Part shown: positions 22,025-29,575 of the stretch, piece after piece
Position numbering within the stretch: position 1 is the first letter of the stretch
Layout of the letters: the number at the start of each line of letters is the position of its first letter
Source of the DNA: CAYXPR01 sp964467255
GTDB lineage: Bacteria; Pseudomonadota; Alphaproteobacteria; Rickettsiales; RGZB01
Length of the DNA stretch: 29,575 bases
Direction: 5' to 3'
Assembly: GCA_964467255.1 (NCBI GenBank)
Contig: CAYXPR010000019.1
Location: forward strand, 1 to 29,575
Translations under genes and position numbers: made by a program
Notes under the pieces: model-generated
What the model saw: only the letters and a program-made list of their open reading frames with translations
What the model was told of the DNA's origin: nothing
Databases searched by the model: none

Positions 22025-23782
22025 ATGGCAAAAAAAAACGCAGCACAGGAAAAGGATATTCTCGATCTAACGATTGAGAAGTTTAAATCCGTCTTCTGGT
22101 ATGTGGTGTTGTTCAGTTTTGCTACCAATGCACTGGTGCTGGTTCTACCCATCTTTTCGCTACAGGTGCTCGACAGGGTAATTTCCAGCGGTAGCTATGC
22201 CACCCTTGGCATGCTCACAATTGTGGCGCTCGGTTCTTTCATTTTTCTGTCACTTTTTGGTTTGGTGCGCACGCAGATTCAGATTCGCCTTGCGGAGTGG
22301 ATGGATCAGGAGTTGCACTCTAAAGTGCTGGCAAAAACTATTGCGCTGGCTTCTATCCGCCCCGGCACTAGCGGTAGCCAGAACGTGCGCGACCTTTCCA
22401 CCATCAAGAGCTTCCTCACGGGGCAGGCTATCAACAGCTTTATTGACGCGCCGTGGGCGATTATTTTTATCATCGTGGTGTTCCTCATTCACCCATTGAC
22501 GGGCTTTGTTACACTGCTCGGTGGGCTGATACTGCTTGGGCTTGCGCTGGTGAACGAGCTGGTGATGCGCAAACTGCTCGCCGAAGCGAACGAAAAAACC
22601 GTGCACAACATGATTGGCCTTGAGCAAGCGGCGCGTAATGCCGAAGTGATTGAAGCGATGGGCATGCAGTCGGATTTAATTCGCCGCTGGGATGCAAAGA
22701 ATCAGGAAGTTTCCGTGTTGCAGAGTTTGGCCAGCGGGCGTGCGAACGTTGTTTCCTCCATCAGCAAAACCGTGCGCATGTGCTTGCAGGTGGCGATTAT
22801 TGCTACTGGCGCATATCTAGCGCTCAGCCACGCGATTTCCGTGGGTGGTATTATTGCCTGCTCCATTCTGGCGGGGCGGGCACTTGCGCCGTTTGAAAGC
22901 GCTATCAGCAGCTGGAGCTCGTACACCTCTTTCCGCAAGTCATGGGTTCGCTTGAAAGAAATGGTGCGCAATATTCCTGAACGCTCGGAAACCATTTCGC
23001 TGCCAGCGCCTAAGGGTGTGGTGATGTTTGATAAAGTGATTTTTGCACACCCGGGTGGCAAGCCAGTTTTAAAAGGCGTAACGTTTACTTTGAGCGCAGG
23101 GGATTCCTTGGGGGTGATTGGCCCCAGCGCGGCGGGTAAATCCACCCTCGCAAAACTGCTGGTGGGCATCTGGCAGCCGGGCAGTGGCTCGGTCAGGCTT
23201 GATGGTGCGGATGTCTACACATGGCGCCGTAGTGAGTTCGGTAGCTTTATCGGCTACCTGCCGCAAGATGTCGAATTGTTCAGCGGCACGGTGCGCGATA
23301 ACATCGCCCGCATGAAGGAAGATGCAAAAGACGAAGAGGTGATTGCCGCGGCTAAAATGGCCGAAGCCCATGAGCTAATTCTGCAATTACCAAATGGTTA
23401 CGACACGCAGATTGGTGCAGGTGGTGCAGCGCTTTCTGCCGGTCAGCGTCAGCGTGTGGGCTTGGCCCGCGCCTTTTTCGGCAAACCGAAATTGCTGGTG
23501 CTGGATGAACCAAACTCTAATCTGGACGATGCCGGTGAAAGTGCACTCGCTGCTGCGATTCGTAATGCCAAGCAGCAGGGCATCACCACAGTGGTGGTCT
23601 CGCACCGCACCGGTTTGTTGCAGCACGTGGACTACATCATGGTGATGAAAGACGGTATGATTTCTGACTTCGGCAGCATGAAAGACATGATGGCAAAGTT
23701 TGCGCCACGTGTGGCGGGCCCTGCCGCGCCGCAAGTGACCAAACAGCAGGCCGCTCTTCCTCCTGCAGGAGCGCCCGCATGA
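22025..23782 (+). CDS. Type I secretion ABC transporter (PrtD/HlyB-like permease-ATPase)
   Basis: A 585-residue inner-membrane exporter. The N-terminal half (about residues 20-300) is an ABC transporter type I membrane domain with hydrophobic segments such as FATNALVLVLPIFSLQVLD and VVFLIHPLTGFVTLLGG. The C-terminal ATPase has Walker A GPSAAGKST (366-374), signature LSAGQRQR (from 470) and Walker B LLVLDEP (490-496). The absence of an N-terminal peptidase or C39-like domain points to the PrtD branch, which exports RTX proteins by a C-terminal signal. Its stop overlaps the start of the adaptor gene (ATGA). The RTX protein at 17442 is the only visible candidate substrate. A run of nine A residues at codons 2-5 could cause slippage. 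Confidence 0.95.
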   Translation: MAKKNAAQEKDILDLTIEKFKSVFWYVVLFSFATNALVLVLPIFSLQVLDRVISSGSYATLGMLTIVALGSFIFLSLFGLVRTQIQIRLAEWMDQELHSKVLAKTIALASIRPGTSGSQNVRDLSTIKSFLTGQAINSFIDAPWAIIFIIVVFLIHPLTGFVTLLGGLILLGLALVNELVMRKLLAEANEKTVHNMIGLEQAARNAEVIEAMGMQSDLIRRWDAKNQEVSVLQSLASGRANVVSSISKTVRMCLQVAIIATGAYLALSHAISVGGIIACSILAGRALAPFESAISSWSSYTSFRKSWVRLKEMVRNIPERSETISLPAPKGVVMFDKVIFAHPGGKPVLKGVTFTLSAGDSLGVIGPSAAGKSTLAKLLVGIWQPGSGSVRLDGADVYTWRRSEFGSFIGYLPQDVELFSGTVRDNIARMKEDAKDEEVIAAAKMAEAHELILQLPNGYDTQIGAGGAALSAGQRQRVGLARAFFGKPKLLVLDEPNSNLDDAGESALAAAIRNAKQQGITTVVVSHRTGLLQHVDYIMVMKDGMISDFGSMKDMMAKFAPRVAGPAAPQVTKQQAALPPAGAPA

Positions 23783-25326
23783 CCAAGCATCCGTTCCAGC
23801 GCTCGTTTTACACGCGCAATAAAAAGTCAAAAGAGTCTTCTACGGGGCTTACCATAAACCCCGTGGATTCCGGCACAGTGCCTGCGCCAAAAATAACTGC
23901 CAAAAGCGGTATTGCGCGGCTGGCAGATGACGCATGGATGGATGCAATGGCTGAAAATCCACGCATTAAAAAATGGTGTGGGTGGATGGATGATAAAGTG
24001 GCATTCCTCACCAAACGCAAATATGAAACCGATAATCCGGCGCTCGCGGCGGCTCGCGGCCCCATCGTATTCGGCATGTGGATGTTTATTTTTGTGTTCG
24101 TGTTTATGTTCGGTTGGGCGACTTTTGCGCCTTTAAGCAGCGCTTCGGTTGCGCCGGGCAGCGTAGTGCTGAACGCGAATAAAAAAACCATCCAGCATTT
24201 AGAGGGTGGCATTATTGAGGAAATTCTGGTGAAAGAAGGCCAGAAAGTAAATAAAGGTGATCCGCTGATTCGGTTGAATGAAACTACGGCAAAAGCGCGT
24301 CAGGTTATTTTTGTGAATCAGCTCAACACCGCCCGCGCCACCGAAGCACGCCTCTTGGCCGAGCGCGATGGTAAAAGCGAAGTGGAATTCCCCGAAGACA
24401 TGATTAATGCTGCGGATAATCCTGAGGTGGCAAATCTTCTGGCTGCGCAGCACCAGTTGTTTGAAACCCGCCGCGCGACCTATCAGGGCCAGCTTGATAT
24501 TACGCAGCAGCGTATTCGCCAGCTGAAGGATGAAATCAACGGCCTCACCGCGCAGCAACGTGCTGCGGCTCAACAGATTAAGCTGATTGAAGAAGAGGTT
24601 GGCACAGTAGAAAAACTGGTGGCGAAGGGGCAGGCACTAAAGCCGCGCCTGCTTTCACTCCAGCGCGCCGCAGCGAATTTAGCCGGTGAACGTGGGCAAT
24701 ATACTGCGAGCATCGCACGTGCCAAACAGGCGATTGGTGAAAATGAGCTGGATGGGCTCAACATCAAGAATAAATACCTTAGCGAGGTGGTGGGGCAGCT
24801 GCGTGAAACGCAGGACATGGTCGCCGAGCTAACAGAAAAAATGCGCGCCTCGGCAGATATTTTAGAGCGTATTGTTATTACCGCGCCGCAAGCGGGTATT
24901 ATCTCTGGCCTGCGTGTGCATACCAAAGGCGGTGTCATTCAACCCGCGCAGCCCTTGATGGATTTAGTGCCGCAGGATGATGTACTTATCATTGAAGCGC
25001 AGGTAAACCCGCAGGATATTGATAACGTGCATCCGGGGCTTAAGGCGCGCGTTCGCCTTTCGGCCTATAGAACGCGTGATGTACCCATGCTGGATGGTGT
25101 GGTGGAAACCGTTTCTGCCGACAGGCTGGTGGATGAAAAAGCCGGCACGGCCTATTATCTGGCCCGCATTGTGATAAACCAGCAGGAGCTTGAGGACCTG
25201 AAGCATGTCGAGCTGTATCCCGGTATGCCCGCGGATGTGCTGATTATCACAGGTGAGCGCACGTTTATGTCATACTTCTTAAGCCCGCTGATGCAGAGCG
25301 GCTATAAGGCGCTGCGCGAGCAATAA
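23779..25326 (+). CDS. Type I secretion membrane fusion protein (HlyD/PrtE family)
   Basis: A 515-residue adaptor that links the ABC exporter to a TolC-like outer-membrane channel. It has an unusually long cytosolic N-terminus (about 93 residues, against a few tens in most PrtE proteins), then one transmembrane helix (about 94-117, GPIVFGMWMFIFVFVFMFGW). Next come the lipoyl half-motif IQHLEGGIIEEILVKEGQ, a long coiled-coil hairpin (about 170-350), and the second lipoyl half (ERIVITAPQAGIISGL). The C-terminal beta-barrel holds VNPQDIDNVHPGLKARVRLS and ends with the family motif LYPGMPADVLIITGERT. It overlaps the ABC gene by four bases. No TolC-like gene is adjacent; the NodT-type protein at 1831 belongs to the RND operon. 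Confidence 0.95.
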   Translation: MTKHPFQRSFYTRNKKSKESSTGLTINPVDSGTVPAPKITAKSGIARLADDAWMDAMAENPRIKKWCGWMDDKVAFLTKRKYETDNPALAAARGPIVFGMWMFIFVFVFMFGWATFAPLSSASVAPGSVVLNANKKTIQHLEGGIIEEILVKEGQKVNKGDPLIRLNETTAKARQVIFVNQLNTARATEARLLAERDGKSEVEFPEDMINAADNPEVANLLAAQHQLFETRRATYQGQLDITQQRIRQLKDEINGLTAQQRAAAQQIKLIEEEVGTVEKLVAKGQALKPRLLSLQRAAANLAGERGQYTASIARAKQAIGENELDGLNIKNKYLSEVVGQLRETQDMVAELTEKMRASADILERIVITAPQAGIISGLRVHTKGGVIQPAQPLMDLVPQDDVLIIEAQVNPQDIDNVHPGLKARVRLSAYRTRDVPMLDGVVETVSADRLVDEKAGTAYYLARIVINQQELEDLKHVELYPGMPADVLIITGERTFMSYFLSPLMQSGYKALREQ

Positions 25327-25337
25327 AACAGCGAGCA

Positions 25338-26111
25338 CTACTCAAGCGAAAAGGGGAACTTCGTGTTCACGGGTTTTTCCGGCGCGCGGTTAATTTCATC
25401 GCGCTTCCGCATGCGGGCATTCATTTCATCGCCCGTGATTTTAATGACTTTATTTTTCTCGGTATCTTCCGCACGCTTATACCCCACGGCCCAGATATTA
25501 TATTGTTTGAAGTTCAGTGTAATATCGCGGAAGCCGTTGTCGCGCAGTATCTGACCCAAATAACCACCCGTAAAACCTGTTTTAGGCAGCGCATCCAGCG
25601 AACCTTTTTTCAAGTGTTCGCCGTAGCCATACAGTACATCCAGCCCCGTCACGGGGCCTGCCTTGGTGGTGTATACAGCTTTTTCAATGCCCTTGCGGCT
25701 GATGGCATCACACACAAGGTCAAGGTCTGGCGTGAACATACCAAAGAAACCGTTGGGTTTTAAAACGCGGTAACATTCCTTCAGTGTGGCAACCACTTCA
25801 TGTGAATACAGATGCTTCAATGTGTGCGGAGACCACACGGCATCAACACTCTCAGAGGGTATCTTTGCCATCTTTGTAAGTGGAGAAACAATATCCGGCT
25901 TAAAGTCAGGGTTTGCGCTCATCCACACGGCCTGCCACGCTTCGCGGGTGAATTGCTCATGCATCAGGCGGGCAGAATCTGCTGGGCCTGCATGCAGGCA
26001 GAGCACTTTTTTTGTGCCGCTGGCAACGGTTTTATTCGCCAGATTGGCAGCCATTTGTTCGGCCATTTTCTTTTTGGCGGCGGCTGGGGATGTTTTATTT
26101 TTCGGTGCCAT
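25338..26111 (-). CDS. SAM-dependent methyltransferase, class I fold
   Basis: A protein of about 257 residues. Two adjacent ATG codons occur (26114 and 26111); the second is better spaced from GGAGG at 26117-26121. After a Lys/Ala-rich N-terminal tail of about 35 residues comes a Methyltransf_11-like domain: VLCLHAGPAD (a degenerate motif I without the usual GxGxG), VDAVWSPHTLKHLYS and ECYRVLKPNGFFGMFTPDL. The substrate is unknown. The degenerate SAM loop leaves some doubt about activity. It is the last gene of a minus-strand set with a glycosyltransferase and an ABC ATPase, which points to a carbohydrate or surface-polymer context. Its 3' end is convergent with the type I adaptor gene, only 11 bases away. 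Confidence 0.8.
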   Translation of the reverse strand: MAPKNKTSPAAAKKKMAEQMAANLANKTVASGTKKVLCLHAGPADSARLMHEQFTREAWQAVWMSANPDFKPDIVSPLTKMAKIPSESVDAVWSPHTLKHLYSHEVVATLKECYRVLKPNGFFGMFTPDLDLVCDAISRKGIEKAVYTTKAGPVTGLDVLYGYGEHLKKGSLDALPKTGFTGGYLGQILRDNGFRDITLNFKQYNIWAVGYKRAEDTEKNKVIKITGDEMNARMRKRDEINRAPEKPVNTKFPFSLE

Positions 26112-26123
26112 CATTCCCTCCGT

Positions 26124-27392
26124 TTATGCGGTTGCTTTGTGGTGTGCATCAATGCGCTTCGCGGTGGCGGGCGGAATCTCACCTTTTGCCAAATCTTCCA
26201 CGAGGCTCACATGCATCGGCATCAGTTTTTTGAGCGCGTAACGGTCGACAATTGTTTTTCGGGCATTGGTGCGCAGATGTGCTAAGTCTTTCTGCTGCTT
26301 CAGTGCGCGAATCACATTTTTGGCCACATCTTCCGGCGAGAAGAAATCCGCCAGCAAGCCGTTATGTTCATGCTGCATCACTTCGCGTACAGGGTCGGTG
26401 TCGGAGCAAACCATCAGGCAGCCTGCCGCCATTGACTCCATCATCGACCATGAGAGCACGAAGGGAACGGTGAGATACACATGCGCCTGCGAGATATACA
26501 TCACATCCAGCATTTTACTGTAAGGCAGAAGGCCGAAGCGGTGCAGGCGGGTTTTGTCGAGCTTCACTTCATTCATCAGCACATCAAAGTAAGGGCGTCC
26601 GCTCGGGTGCTTGCGTCCATAGCTCACCCCGTCGCCGCCCACCATCACGATATGGCAGTTCGGGCGTTCTTTCTGGATAATTTCCGCCGCTTTCATGAAG
26701 GTGTTGAAACCGCGATACGGCTCAAAGTTGCGCGACACATAGGTCACGACTTCATCTTTTGCCGTGAGCGTCAGGCCGCTGGGCGTGGTCACGCTGGCAT
26801 CAGGTTTTGGCTTCACAGCTTCGGTATCGATGCCGTCATGCAGCACAGAAATTTTAGAATAAAATTCTTTGGGGTGCTGGTGTAATTGGAAGAAGGTCGG
26901 CGTTAAGCCCCACTCGCACTGCGTTAGATTCATCAGATGGAACATGTTTTTGCTACGGATGCGGGCGCAGTCATCGGGCTCTGGGTCTTTTTTGTCATAG
27001 AAGGCAACGTCAGACCCATACGGGCTGTAATAAAATTCCATAAAGCCCAGCATGGGGCTGTTGGGCCACACGTCTTTCAGATAAAGCCCTTCGCCCCAAC
27101 CGAAATGCCCCACGATAATATCTGGCGTAAAACCGGCATCTTTGAGTTTTTTGCATACGCGCCACGCTTCCTGCCCGCGGTAAATGGCGCGCTCGGTGGG
27201 CAGCAGGTAGCGGTGGCAGCCGGGGTCTGGCTCACGCGTGACGGTGTATTCCACCTTATGCACGCCGGGAATTTCAATGTTAGGCTTTGGCAGCGTGATG
27301 AACACCACTTTGTTATCGGGGTTTGCACCCATGATGCGCGCGAGATGCTTATATTGACCCGGCATGTTGGGGTGTACGAACAGAATTTTCAT
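26124..27392 (-). CDS. Glycosyltransferase, GT-B fold (family 4-like)
   Basis: A 422-residue cytosolic or membrane-associated glycosyltransferase. The N-terminal Rossmann-like half begins MKILFVHPNMPGQYKHLARI. The C-terminal half has the GT1/GT4 pattern: TYVSRNFEPYRGFNTFMKAAE, HIVMVGGDG, and SWSMMESMAAGCLMVCSDTDPVREV, whose E-x-x-A-x-G segment contacts the nucleotide sugar. HNGLLADFFSPED is a common late motif. The acceptor and sugar donor cannot be told. The start overlaps the stop of the upstream ABC ATPase gene by four bases, and the methyltransferase follows, so all three are probably one operon. A link to glycosylating an exported surface protein is possible because the type I system adjoins, but this is inference. 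Confidence 0.9.
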   Translation of the reverse strand: MKILFVHPNMPGQYKHLARIMGANPDNKVVFITLPKPNIEIPGVHKVEYTVTREPDPGCHRYLLPTERAIYRGQEAWRVCKKLKDAGFTPDIIVGHFGWGEGLYLKDVWPNSPMLGFMEFYYSPYGSDVAFYDKKDPEPDDCARIRSKNMFHLMNLTQCEWGLTPTFFQLHQHPKEFYSKISVLHDGIDTEAVKPKPDASVTTPSGLTLTAKDEVVTYVSRNFEPYRGFNTFMKAAEIIQKERPNCHIVMVGGDGVSYGRKHPSGRPYFDVLMNEVKLDKTRLHRFGLLPYSKMLDVMYISQAHVYLTVPFVLSWSMMESMAAGCLMVCSDTDPVREVMQHEHNGLLADFFSPEDVAKNVIRALKQQKDLAHLRTNARKTIVDRYALKKLMPMHVSLVEDLAKGEIPPATAKRIDAHHKATA

Positions 27393-28357
27393 GCAGCTCT
27401 GCCTTTTTTTACGGTATCACCATTCACCAGCACGCGGAAAATATCTTCGAGGTCTGGTTCCTGCGTGGAGATGTCTACGATGTTTAACTTTTCCTGAGCA
27501 ATGGCGGCCAGAATATCATTGATGCTGGTCGTGCTTTTTTTATAACGCAGCGTCAGCGTGTTGCCGCTCACCGTTGCATCGTATGCTTTGAGTTTTTTCG
27601 GCACAGCGGAAAGTTTTTTATCCACCACAATGGTCAGCTGTTTTTGGTCAAGGCGCTGCACGAGCGAATTCGTTTTATCTTCCGCCACGATTTCGCCGTG
27701 GTTGATGATAGCAATGCGGTCGCACAGTTCTTCTGCTTCTTCTAGGTAATGCGTGGTGAGCAAAATAGTGGTGCCTTGCTTGTTAAGCTTGCGCACATAC
27801 TCCCATAGTTGGAAGCGCAACTCCACATCCACACCTGCGGTGGGTTCGTCGAGAATTAAAATGGACGGGTTATGCACCAGTGCCTTGGCAATCAGCACGC
27901 GGCGCTTCATGCCGCCGGAAAGCCGGCGTGAACTCGCATCGGCTTTGTCGGTGAGTTGCAGTGCATCGATAATTTCCTGCGTGCGGCGTTTGGCTTTCGG
28001 CACGCCGTAATATCCGGCGTGATATTCCAGTGTTTCATACACCGAGAAAAACGGGTCGAGCACCACTTCCTGCGGCACCACGCCAAGCTGGTAGCGGGTG
28101 TTCCTTGGGTTTTCATCCTGATTAATGCCGTTGATGATGATGCGGCCGCTGGTTTTAAGGCTAAGGCCCGCAAGGATGTTAATCAGGGTGGACTTACCGG
28201 CGCCGTTGGGCCCAAGCAGGCCGTAAATCATGCCTTTGGGCACCGAAAGGTCGACCGATTTGAGCGCCTCTTTGGGCGCGGCGGCACCTTTGCGTGCAGT
28301 GTAGGTTTTCACCAGCCCGCTGATATCCAAAGCAATGTCGTTTTTTTTACGGTTCAT
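27389..28357 (-). CDS. ABC transporter ATP-binding protein (YadG/DrrA-like)
   Basis: A 322-residue soluble ATPase subunit. Walker A GPNGAGKST (49-57), Q-loop VVPQE (about 93-97), signature LSGGMKRRV (from 146), Walker B ILILDEP (166-172) and H-loop LLTTHYLEEAEELC are intact. The pattern LSGGMKRR with DEPTAGVD followed by ELR closely matches E. coli YadG and ABC-2-type exporters. A C-terminal regulatory domain of about 90 residues follows. No ABC-2 permease lies next to it; instead glycosyltransferase and methyltransferase genes follow, starting with a 4-base overlap. The permease must be encoded elsewhere. The promoter lies in the 122-base divergent region shared with the Tim44-like gene. Confidence 0.92.
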   Translation of the reverse strand: MNRKKNDIALDISGLVKTYTARKGAAAPKEALKSVDLSVPKGMIYGLLGPNGAGKSTLINILAGLSLKTSGRIIINGINQDENPRNTRYQLGVVPQEVVLDPFFSVYETLEYHAGYYGVPKAKRRTQEIIDALQLTDKADASSRRLSGGMKRRVLIAKALVHNPSILILDEPTAGVDVELRFQLWEYVRKLNKQGTTILLTTHYLEEAEELCDRIAIINHGEIVAEDKTNSLVQRLDQKQLTIVVDKKLSAVPKKLKAYDATVSGNTLTLRYKKSTTSINDILAAIAQEKLNIVDISTQEPDLEDIFRVLVNGDTVKKGRAA

Positions 28358-28479
28358 GCCAATTCTTTCAAAGGCAATTCAAGGGGATAATAACTAGCCT
28401 CGATACCCCCAGTTGGCAAGGGTTTTTCGGTGCATTTTGCGCTTGGAAGCGCTCGGAAACTGGTCTAGACTGGGAATCT

Positions 28480-29166
28480 ATGGATTTTGCCGTTTTCGGA
28501 GATATCATTTTTTTCGCCCTTTTGGCGGGCTACATCTGGTTCAAGTTGCGTGCAACACTGGGCCGGAAAGACGACGCCACGCCGCCGGTGCGCCCAGTCC
28601 GCAGTGCCTCAAAGCCTGAGGAGCGCGCGCCAGGGTTTATGGGCTTTGCGCCTGTGCAGCCGAAAGAAAGAATCATCGAAGCCGCGCCAGTTCGTGCTTA
28701 CAAAGAGCCAGAAATTAAAGACGCTGACATTTCCGCTGTCCTCAAAAAAATTCAGCAAAAAGATGCATCCTTTACCCCTGGCTATTTTGTGGAAGGGGCG
28801 TCGATGGCATTTGAAATGGTGCTGAATGCCTACAGCAAGGGTGATGAAAAGGCGCTGAAAGATTTGCTCTCTGCACCGCTTTATAAAGAATTCAGCGAAG
28901 GCATTGCTGCGCGAAAAGCCGCAGGCGAAACGCTGGAAACCACATTGGTGGCACTGAACGAAGTGGAAATTACGGCGGCGAGCTTTGATAAAAACATTGC
29001 GGAAATTCGTGCACGTTTTGTGTCGGAGCAAATTTCCGTCACGACCGACAGCCAAGGCAAGGTGGTGGATGGCGACCCGTCCCGCATTGAGAAGGTGACA
29101 GACGAATGGGCGTTCCGCCGCGACGTGACCTCGTCTAATCCGAACTGGATTATCATCGAAACCTAG
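28480..29166 (+). CDS. Tim44-like domain membrane protein
   Basis: A 228-residue protein with an N-terminal membrane anchor (about residues 7-22, GDIIFFALLAGYIWFKL), a Pro/Arg-rich linker, and a C-terminal Tim44-like domain (about 85-228). Family features include the FVEGASMAFEMVLNAYSKGD helix, LKDLLSAPLYKEF, ITVEF-like strands (EVEITAASF, IAEIRARFVSEQI) and the closing EKVTDEWAFRRDV...NPNWIIIET. Alphaproteobacterial members are relatives of mitochondrial Tim44 and often lie just upstream of mltA, as here. The bacterial role is unsettled, probably at the inner membrane. The gap to mltA is 11 bases, so an operon is likely. Confidence 0.92.
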   Translation: MDFAVFGDIIFFALLAGYIWFKLRATLGRKDDATPPVRPVRSASKPEERAPGFMGFAPVQPKERIIEAAPVRAYKEPEIKDADISAVLKKIQQKDASFTPGYFVEGASMAFEMVLNAYSKGDEKALKDLLSAPLYKEFSEGIAARKAAGETLETTLVALNEVEITAASFDKNIAEIRARFVSEQISVTTDSQGKVVDGDPSRIEKVTDEWAFRRDVTSSNPNWIIIET

Positions 29167-29177
29167 ACATATCCCAA

Positions 29178-29575
29178 ATGGCATTCCCCCGCGCGCTATT
29201 CCTTCTTCTGGTACTCTGCCTGCCTGCGGCATCGTTTGCGGGTGATGTAACATTTAAGGCCACGGGTTTTTCACAGCTTCCGGGTTGGCAAAACAGCACC
29301 AGTGAAACACTGAAGAGCAACTCGCTCAAAGCATTTTCCGCCTCCTGCGAAAAAATCCTGCAGATGCCGGATGCAAAAATTCTAGGCCCAAATGCGGGGC
29401 AAGTGCGCCACTGGAAGCCAGCGTGCTACAAAGCGCGCGGCACATTAAAACGTGTGAAAGAAAGTCAGCTTCCAGCGGAACAAGACGATATCGCCCGCCG
29501 CTTCTTTGAAAGCACATTTGCTCCCTATACCATGAGTGCAGAAGGAAATAAAGAAGGACTCTTTACGGGCTATTA
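29178..29575 (+). CDS. mltA: Membrane-bound lytic murein transglycosylase A (5' part)
   Basis: The first 132 codons of MltA, cut by the window end. A signal peptide (cleavage near ASFAG) comes first; it lacks an obvious lipobox, unlike E. coli MltA. The start of the MltA domain follows: FSQLPGWQNS, LKAFSASCEKIL, and ARRFFESTFAPYTM, ending in GLFTGY, the conserved block before the catalytic region. Family enzymes cleave peptidoglycan glycan strands with formation of 1,6-anhydro-MurNAc ends. The catalytic Asp lies beyond the window. It directly follows the Tim44-like gene, a pairing common in Alphaproteobacteria. Confidence 0.93.
   Translation, partial: MAFPRALFLLLVLCLPAASFAGDVTFKATGFSQLPGWQNSTSETLKSNSLKAFSASCEKILQMPDAKILGPNAGQVRHWKPACYKARGTLKRVKESQLPAEQDDIARRFFESTFAPYTMSAEGNKEGLFTGY

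Noticed and set aside
22030..22038. A9 run at the start of the type I ABC gene as a phase-variation switch
   Set aside because: Short poly-A runs encoding Lys codons are common; there is no second sign of switching, so I do not list it as a finding.

Overview
The window looks like a piece of a draft alphaproteobacterial chromosome with moderate G+C. Pointers are the Tim44-like gene followed by mltA at the right end, a DUF4169 small protein, a PrtD/HlyD-type type I secretion pair, and a NodT-type RND efflux operon. The exact genus cannot be fixed from sequence alone; a host- or prey-associated lineage is possible but unproven. A run of 10 Ns inside dnaK shows that this is a scaffolded assembly.

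Left end (1-1814): a tandem array of at least five paralogous small lipoproteins of unknown function, the first cut by the window edge, followed by a tRNA with a CAU anticodon, most likely tRNA-Ile2. Positions 1831-7464 hold a minus-strand tripartite RND efflux operon transcribed as adaptor, then pump, then outer-membrane factor. Divergent from it is a 1046-residue protein (7671-10811). It appears to join a subtilisin-like protease, a P-domain-like module, a helical TPR-like region and an NTAN1/CheD-like cysteine amidohydrolase domain. This is the most unusual gene in the window.

Middle (10808-18437): a Tas-type aldo/keto reductase and a small lipoprotein on the minus strand, then on the plus strand an ArsC-type arsenate reductase, a truncated haemoglobin, a small exported protein, a PAS-GGDEF diguanylate cyclase, a small exported cysteine-containing protein, a protein with two DsbA-like thioredoxin domains in tandem, a DUF4169 protein, a second PAS-GGDEF cyclase and an RTX (calcium-binding repeat) protein. 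The two cyclases are clear paralogues.

Right part (18485-29575): dnaK behind a heat-shock-like promoter, a terminator-like hairpin, dnaJ, tRNA-Ser(GGA), and a type I secretion ABC transporter/adaptor pair that could export the RTX protein encoded on the other side of dnaKJ. Convergent to these lies a three-gene minus-strand set (YadG-like ABC ATPase, family-4-type glycosyltransferase, SAM methyltransferase). The window closes with a Tim44-like membrane protein and the first part of a lytic transglycosylase MltA. dnaK reads as broken only because 17 bases are duplicated across the N gap; collapsing that duplication restores a 645-residue gene in frame.
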